Positions 22,060 through 27,996 of a stretch of DNA of 27,996 nt are shown piece after piece. Location of the stretch: assembly GCA_033856275.1 (NCBI GenBank), contig JAWVFJ010000035.1:1-27996 (forward strand). The letters run 5' to 3'. The notes under the pieces were generated by a model that saw only the letters and a list, made by a program, of their open reading frames with translations, did no database searches and was not told the origin of the DNA. Origin of the DNA: VRUE01 sp033856275. GTDB lineage: Bacteria; Actinomycetota; Thermoleophilia; Solirubrobacterales; 70-9. The translations under genes and the position numbers were made by a program. Each line of letters starts with the position of its first letter. Position 1 is the stretch's first letter.

Positions 22060-22070
22060 GTTTCCTTTCT
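22060..22070 (-). promoter_or_regulatory. 11-mer shared with the glnB upstream region (AGAAAGGAAAC)
   Basis: Same sequence and orientation as 12862-12872, starting 20 nt before the amt ATG. Part of it may act as the ribosome binding site of amt, which is the main alternative to an operator. Confidence 0.35.
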
Positions 22071-22230
22071 TCTCGAGGGCTGCCGATCACGAAATGCTGC
22101 CGCCGGCACAGAGCGCCCAATGAATTGCCGTAAGCCTGCCGTCGTCGCATCGCCGCCACCTCGTACAGCTGTCTAAAGATCAGCCCATGAGGTTCGCCAG
22201 ATTGGCGGTTCAGATCTCGAAATGAGCCGT

Positions 22231-22236
22231 TAATCT
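22231..22236 (+). promoter_or_regulatory. Candidate leaderless -10 (TAATCT)
   Basis: TAATCT is followed by 5 nt and GTG 22242 (8 nt to ATG 22245). A TTCAGA hexamer lies 16 bp upstream (22209-22214) as a weak -35. Confidence 0.45.
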
Positions 22237-22241
22237 GCGCC

Positions 22242-22586
22242 GTGATGCCGCTCGAAGGACATTTCAAGCGCGTCAACACGCCTCTGCGACGGTTGACGAA
22301 ACGGGAGCGCAACGTCGTCATAGCCGGCGTTGTAGTGACCTTCATCGCCCTGGCGGCGCTGATTCTCGCCACCGCCGGAGACAGCCAGCCGCCACCGGCA
22401 TCCGGCTGCATCCGCGTCTCCGTCGCCGGGCGCACCGGGGCCGAGCTGATCCAGGCCTGCGGCATGGAGGCAAGGGAGCTCTGCGCCCGAAGCGTGGGCC
22501 ACGACGAGCCTCAGTTTCTGGCGATCGCTGCGGGCTGCAGCGATCAGAGCATCCGCCCGGTCGCTGTGCCGGCCGCCGCGGGCTAA
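22242..22586 (+). CDS. Small single-pass membrane protein of unknown function
   Basis: 114 residues from GTG 22242, or 113 from ATG 22245. A basic N-terminus (FKRVNTPLRRLTKRERN) precedes one membrane segment at about 24-43 (NVVIAGVVVTFIALAALILAT), giving N-in topology. An extracytoplasmic domain has three or four cysteines (SGCIRVSV, QACGMEARELCARS, AAGCSD) that could form disulfides. No catalytic motif is seen. The gene is monocistronic, with the TAATCT -10 at its start. Its stop overlaps the sirtuin stop by 4 nt (CTAA, 22583-22586). It is divergent from amt with about 190 nt between them. Function unknown. Confidence 0.65.
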   Translation: MMPLEGHFKRVNTPLRRLTKRERNVVIAGVVVTFIALAALILATAGDSQPPPASGCIRVSVAGRTGAELIQACGMEARELCARSVGHDEPQFLAIAAGCSDQSIRPVAVPAAAG

Positions 22587-23359
22587 CCGAGCGCGGCGAG
22601 CAGGGCGCTCAGCTCCGCGTCGACCTCGCCTTCGAGCTTGACTGCGGCATCGCCGTCGTAGGGCGTCGGGCCCTTGGTGACGATCGCGAGCTTGCCGCCA
22701 CGCTCGAGGGTCACAGCGGGAAGGCTGGCCACGGGGTACACAGCCAGCGACGATCCAACGCAGATGAGCAATTCGGCCCCTTCCGCCAGTTCCTGCGCGT
22801 TCCTCATCGCGCCCTCAGGCAGCATCTCGCCGAAGAGCACGACGTCGGGCTTGACCGGGCCGGAGCAGGCGGCACAGACCGCAACGCCATCGGGGTCGAA
22901 GAGCGAGTCCATCTGATCGAGGCCGTATGAGACCGTGCAGCTCCGGCAGGAAGAGGTCTCGATCGAGCCGTGGACCTCGACCACGTTGCGGGATCCGGCC
23001 GCGCCGTGCAGACGATCGATGTTCTGGGTGATCACACCCTCGATCAGTCCCCGCCGCTCCAGCTCCGCGAGCGCCTCGTGGGCGGCGTTGGGCCGCTTGT
23101 CGCCGAGCGACTGGAAGCGTGGCCGGTAGTAGGCCCAGAAGCGAGCCGGATCGCGCTCGAAGACGTCGATGTGGGCAACCTCCATCGGGTCGACCTTCGA
23201 CCAGAGGCCGATCTCAGGCGTGCGAAAGTCGGGAATGCCCGAAGGCACCGAGACGCCGGCCCCGGTCAACGCAACCGTCGAGCGTGACTGGCGGATCATC
23301 TCCACCAGTCGCTCGACGTCCGTCGAGACGCCTGCCGCGATATCTACTTGCCGCTCCAT
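22583..23359 (-). CDS. cobB: NAD-dependent protein deacylase, Sir2 family
   Basis: Removes acyl groups from protein lysines using NAD. The 258 residues show the sirtuin signatures: TGAGVSVPSGIPDFR (32-46, NAD loop), TQNIDRLHG (111-119), catalytic H130 (VEVHG), zinc ligands C138/C141 and C162/C165, KPDVVLFGEMLP (170-181) and CVGSSLAVYPVASLP. The Ala-Arg/Tyr-x-x-Arg region typical of desuccinylases appears as FWAYYRPRF (74-82), where a Tyr-x-x-Arg is seen (Y77/Y78 with R79/R81), so acyl preference is open. The start overlaps the stop region of the upstream hydroxyacyl-CoA enzyme by 16 nt, implying coupling. Confidence 0.93.
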   Translation of the reverse strand: MERQVDIAAGVSTDVERLVEMIRQSRSTVALTGAGVSVPSGIPDFRTPEIGLWSKVDPMEVAHIDVFERDPARFWAYYRPRFQSLGDKRPNAAHEALAELERRGLIEGVITQNIDRLHGAAGSRNVVEVHGSIETSSCRSCTVSYGLDQMDSLFDPDGVAVCAACSGPVKPDVVLFGEMLPEGAMRNAQELAEGAELLICVGSSLAVYPVASLPAVTLERGGKLAIVTKGPTPYDGDAAVKLEGEVDAELSALLAALG

Positions 23360-25344
23360 TTCGGCGTGCGCTTGCCGAGGAAGGCGCCGATGCCCTCCTT
23401 GGCGTCCTCGCTGCCGAAAGCAGTGGCAAAGCCTTGCTTCTCCGCCTCAATGCCTTGGTCGAGGTCGCCAGCGTTGGAGACGAGCTTGATTTGTTCGACC
23501 GCAAGCGGTGCCTGCGCGGCCAGCTTGCGCCCCCACATAAGCGCGGTCTCGAAGAGCTCGTGGTCGGGGACGACGCGGTTGACGAGGCCGGCTTCGAGCG
23601 CCTCGCCGGCGAGGATCGCGTCGCCGACCAGGTTCATCTCCAGGGCCTTGTTGGGACCGACCAGGCGCGGCAGGCGCTGGGTGCCGCCGAAGCCAGGAAT
23701 GATCCCCAGCTTGATCTCGGGCTGGCCGAAGACCGCCGCCTCGGCGGCGATCCGCACGTCGCAGGCCATCGCCACCTCGCAGCCGCCACCGAAGGCGATC
23801 GCGTTGACGGCGGCGATCGTCGCAACGCGGGCCTGGCCGAAGTCGCGCAGCAGCGCGTGGGCGGTGTTGATCAGCTCCTCGCCGCCGCTCTCGTCCATCT
23901 GGGTGAAGGCCTTGATGTCGGCACCCGCCGAGAAGACGACCGGGACCGAGGAGGCGATCACCATCGCGCCGACGCCTTCGGCCTCCTTGACCCGCTTCCA
24001 AACTGTCTTCAGGTCGCGGATCACGTCCGGCGAGACGGCATTCATCGGCGCGTTGGCGAGCCAGGCGATCGCGACGTTGTCGCGGGTCTCGAGCTTGACG
24101 GTCTCGGCCTGCTCACCGTCATCGGGCTGCGGGTAGGCATAGAAACCCTGGCCGGAGGCCATGCCGAAGCGGCCCTGGGCGACGAGGCGCCGCAGCAGTA
24201 GCGGCGGCGCGAAGCGCTCGCCGTGGCGCTCCTGCAGGCCCTTCATCCGCTCCAGCACTGCATCGAGCCCCTCGACATCGGCTTTCCAGAAAGGTGGCAG
24301 CAAGCCTTTGCGCGGGTCCAGCCCGGCGCCGGCCATCATCCCGAGGTCGATGTCGCGGACCGAGCAGACGCCCTCCTCGACCAGCAGGCAGGCCTCGATC
24401 AGTGCCCGACAGGTAAAGAGAGAGATCAGCTCCTCCCCGTCGGGAGAAGCGTCGCCGGGAACGTTTGGCTCGCCGTCCTTGAAGAAGCCCTCGCCGCCGG
24501 ACTTGGCACCGAGCTTGCCATCGGCGACCAACTGTTGCAGCCCCTTGTGAACGTAGAAGCTCTCGCCGTAGGACTCGGCGAGATGCTCGGCAGTGTGAAG
24601 CAACGTGTCGAGACCAAGCAGGTCGCCGAGGAGGAAGGGACCCATCGGGGCCACTTTGGCCGCGACCATCGCCTCGTCGATCGCCTTCAGCGAGAGGCCT
24701 TTCTCTTCCTGCGCCTGCCAGATCTCGCCGATCGTCGCGACCAGGATCCGGTTGACGACGAAGCCGGGCACCTCACCACAGACGATCGGCTGCTTCTTGA
24801 TCGCCTGGGCGAAGTTGTAGGCGACGGTGGCGGTCTCCTCGGAGGTGTCCTCGCTGGCAATCACCTCGACCAGGGGCATGACAGAGGCCGGATAGAAGAA
24901 GTGGAAGCCGACGACCTTGTCGGGGCGCAGCGTCGCTTCCCCCATCTCGGTGATCGAGAGCGACGAACTATTCGAGGAGAGGATCGCGTGGCCGGGTGTG
25001 GTCGCGTCGAGCTCGCGGAAGACGGCCTGCTTGATCTCCATCCGCTCCGGCACCGCCTCGACGACGAAGTCGACGTCGCCGAACTCCTCGTAGCCCGTCG
25101 TGCCGGTAACCAGGCCCATAACCTCGGCGAGGCGGGTATCGGCCTGCTCCTGGGTCAGCTTTTCCTTCTTAACCAGGCGGGACAGCTGGCCCTCGGTGAC
25201 GGCGCGCGCCTTCTCGACCGCGGCGTCGACGAACTTCTGGTCGATGTCCTTGACGACGACGGGGATGTCGGCCGCGGCGATCGCCTGCGCGATCTCACCG
25301 CCCATGGTGCCGCCACCGACGACGGCGGCCTTGGATACGAACAT
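23344..25344 (-). CDS. 3-hydroxyacyl-CoA dehydrogenase / enoyl-CoA hydratase fusion (HAD-ECH order)
   Basis: A bifunctional beta-oxidation enzyme of 666 residues. N-terminal NAD-binding domain: GGGTMGGEIAQAIA (10-23) and catalytic His148 in VVGFHFFYPASVMPLVEVI, then PGFVVNRIL and the C-terminal 3HCDH repeats to about 405. The enoyl-CoA hydratase domain is C-terminal (415-666): SAGADIKAF (472-480) and the oxyanion/catalytic region AFGGGCEVAMACDVRIA with E523, FGQPEIKLGIIPGFGGTQRLPR with E543. This domain order is that of Bacillus FadN, the reverse of E. coli FadB. ATG 25344 has GGAGG about 11 nt upstream. It lies upstream of and overlaps the sirtuin gene. Confidence 0.95.
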   Translation of the reverse strand: MFVSKAAVVGGGTMGGEIAQAIAAADIPVVVKDIDQKFVDAAVEKARAVTEGQLSRLVKKEKLTQEQADTRLAEVMGLVTGTTGYEEFGDVDFVVEAVPERMEIKQAVFRELDATTPGHAILSSNSSSLSITEMGEATLRPDKVVGFHFFYPASVMPLVEVIASEDTSEETATVAYNFAQAIKKQPIVCGEVPGFVVNRILVATIGEIWQAQEEKGLSLKAIDEAMVAAKVAPMGPFLLGDLLGLDTLLHTAEHLAESYGESFYVHKGLQQLVADGKLGAKSGGEGFFKDGEPNVPGDASPDGEELISLFTCRALIEACLLVEEGVCSVRDIDLGMMAGAGLDPRKGLLPPFWKADVEGLDAVLERMKGLQERHGERFAPPLLLRRLVAQGRFGMASGQGFYAYPQPDDGEQAETVKLETRDNVAIAWLANAPMNAVSPDVIRDLKTVWKRVKEAEGVGAMVIASSVPVVFSAGADIKAFTQMDESGGEELINTAHALLRDFGQARVATIAAVNAIAFGGGCEVAMACDVRIAAEAAVFGQPEIKLGIIPGFGGTQRLPRLVGPNKALEMNLVGDAILAGEALEAGLVNRVVPDHELFETALMWGRKLAAQAPLAVEQIKLVSNAGDLDQGIEAEKQGFATAFGSEDAKEGIGAFLGKRTPKWSGK

Positions 25345-25401
25345 TGGCTGGTCTTCCTCCGGGGGTTAGGGGGCGGCGGAAGGCTATAGGCAAGCCATGT
25401 C

Positions 25402-25459
25402 CAAGGGCGTATCTGACCTAACCCACCCATATGGGGGGCTGAGGTCAGACACGCCCTTG
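25402..25459. repeat. 58-bp nested palindrome between fad fusion gene and NlpC-like gene
   Basis: Outer arms 25402-25419 (CAAGGGCGTATCTGACCT) and 25442-25459 match at 17 of 18 positions; the one difference becomes a G-U pair in minus-strand RNA. The 22-nt loop contains the perfect 10-bp palindrome CCCATATGGG (25426-25435), extended by partly paired C/G runs. Six T lie at 25471-25476. It separates the divergent fad gene (58 nt from its start) and the NlpC-like gene (34 nt from its start), so it is placed to act as an operator or a cruciform rather than as a terminator. Confidence 0.7.
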
Positions 25460-25493
25460 AGGGGAGGGGATTTTTTGCCGATAGAGGCACTTC

Positions 25494-26009
25494 ATGCCTA
25501 GGCGGGGGGCGATTCTGTTTGTGGTTTGTGCGTGTTCGGCGGCAATCGCGTCAAGCGCGAGCGCCGCGGTGCCGCAGGCGACGCTGCTGCCCAGCGGGCG
25601 GGCCGTGGCACCGGCGTCGGCGCCACCCGCCGTGCGCGCGATGATCGAGGCGGCGAATCGGATTCGCCACCGGCCCTACCGCTGGGGCGGCGGCCACCGT
25701 GACTGGCGCTCGCGCGGCTATGACTGCTCGGGCTCGGTCAGCTACGTGATGCACGCCGCCGGACTGCTGGACTGGCCGCTCGATTCGAGTGGCTTCATGA
25801 GGTGGGGCGGTGCCGGTGGCGGCAGTTGGGTGCGGATCTACGCCAACCACGAGCATGTCTTCGCCGTCATCGCCGGCCTGCGCTGGGACACCTCGATGAC
25901 CGACGACGGCGACCGCACAGGTCCAGGCTGGAGCGAATACATGCGCTCCAGCCACGGTTTCCGCCTGCGCCACCCGCTTGGCCTACTGCAGGCCGTCCCA
26001 CTCGCCTAG
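25494..26009 (+). CDS. Secreted NlpC/P60-like peptidoglycan peptidase
   Basis: 171 residues: a signal peptide (1-24, cleavage near ASA-AV), a short linker, and a cysteine-peptidase core. RPYRWGGGHRDW (60-71) and YDCSGSVSYVMHAAGLL (76-92) give the nucleophile C78. HEHVFAVIAGLRWDTS (119-134) carries the catalytic His (H121, less likely H119). The spacing and DCSG motif are NlpC/P60-like. The sequence between Cys and His and the GLRWDTSM part follow the pattern of a divergent actinobacterial subgroup rather than the standard GHVGIYIG. The start ATG 25494 has AGAGG 6 nt upstream. No SH3 or LysM domain is present. It presumably acts on cell-wall peptides outside the membrane. Confidence 0.85.
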   Translation: MPRRGAILFVVCACSAAIASSASAAVPQATLLPSGRAVAPASAPPAVRAMIEAANRIRHRPYRWGGGHRDWRSRGYDCSGSVSYVMHAAGLLDWPLDSSGFMRWGGAGGGSWVRIYANHEHVFAVIAGLRWDTSMTDDGDRTGPGWSEYMRSSHGFRLRHPLGLLQAVPLA

Positions 26010-26041
26010 CGTCACCGCCTGCGGACCGGCCGCCGCCAGCC

Positions 26042-26083
26042 GGTACAAGGCTTTCCTGTGATCCTTGTACCCGAGTACAAAGG
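26042..26083 (+). promoter_or_regulatory. Three-half-site GTACAA operator-like region upstream of glnA
   Basis: GGTACAAGG (26042-26050) and CCTTGTACC (26063-26071) form a perfect 9-bp inverted repeat with a 12-nt spacer. The second half also pairs with GTACAAAGG (26075-26083), as TTGTAC-CCGA-GTACAA (26065-26080). This region lies 20-60 nt upstream of the TAGGCT (26104-26109) that could be the glnA -10. The regulator is unknown, and the sequence does not match the GlnR consensus. As RNA the first pair would also form a hairpin after the NlpC-like gene. Confidence 0.5.
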
Positions 26084-26090
26084 CATCTTC

Positions 26091-26114
26091 GAGCCATGAG
26101 TACTAGGCTCTTTT
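26091..26114 (+). terminator. Small hairpin with T4 after the NlpC-like gene
   Basis: GAGCC (26091-26095), a 10-nt loop and GGCTC (26106-26110) form a 5-bp stem followed by TTTT. Weak, but correctly placed before glnA. The TAGGCT in it may instead be a promoter -10. Confidence 0.35.
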
Positions 26115-26193
26115 GGCTCTTCTGAAGGGAGTAGACCGGTAACCGACCGCGCCCGCCGAGAGGGCGCGACGCCAAGCGAGGGACGACCAAGCG

Positions 26194-27996
<1,803 letters not shown>

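Noticed and set aside
22051..22241. GlnR box upstream of amt
   Set aside because: GTTAAC-like and GAAAC half-sites occur but not at the required gTnAC-n6-GaAAc spacing.
24223..25389. 388-codon plus-strand ORF opposite the fad fusion gene
   Set aside because: Antisense shadow; composition bias only.

Overview
The window is a high-GC actinobacterial chromosome segment with ordinary, dense gene packing. The gene order tilS-hpt-ftsH-folP-folB-folK ... coaX-dusB-greA-lysS-clpC is the housekeeping block known from Actinomycetota. Several features fit a deep-branching lineage such as Thermoleophilia/Solirubrobacterales: a type III glutamine synthetase, multidomain lytic transglycosylases, conserved unknown proteins and a HAD-ECH beta-oxidation fusion. 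That taxonomic guess is inference. I see no rRNA, tRNA, CRISPR array, transposase or prophage gene.

Layout. Positions 1-4820 (minus strand) hold coaX, dusB, greA, lysS and the N-terminal third of clpC: coenzyme A synthesis, tRNA modification, transcript cleavage, tRNA charging and proteolysis. A plus-strand GST-like gene (4891-5646) separates this from the folate genes folP-folB-folK (7363-5643) and from ftsH, hpt, tilS and a MerR-HTH/adenylate cyclase fusion (12333-7507). Positions 12432-14164 hold an atypical PII protein, a divergent nucleoside-phosphorylase-like gene and a coiled-coil phasin-like gene. Positions 14165-20594 hold a large secreted cell-wall hydrolase, two conserved unknowns, a HAD phosphatase, a tandem universal stress protein and a LysR regulator. 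Positions 20683-27996 hold an ammonium transporter, a small membrane protein, a sirtuin overlapping a hydroxyacyl-CoA dehydrogenase/enoyl-CoA hydratase fusion, a secreted NlpC/P60-like protein and the first 601 codons of type III glnA. Amt, PII and glutamine synthetase are the nitrogen-assimilation set, but scattered.

The most unusual signals are regulatory. (1) Many first-in-transcript genes have a TANNNT -10 hexamer 5-9 nt before the start codon and no Shine-Dalgarno, pointing to leaderless transcription. One case, at 18381-18390, is a palindromic CATATG serving two divergent genes. (2) Four intergenic regions carry 18-20 bp inverted repeats, three of them with a further palindrome nested inside. 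(3) Four of six convergent gene pairs overlap by exactly 4 nt, with interlocked CTAG/CTAA stops. (4) A perfect T-N11-A palindrome covers the -10 and start codon of the LysR gene. (5) amt and glnB share an exact 11-mer upstream.

No gap exceeds about 300 bases. The largest gaps, 642-851 and 13914-14164, hold a hairpin and a structured leader respectively. I did not find a clearly new multi-gene system; the strongest leads are the items above and the domain fusions.
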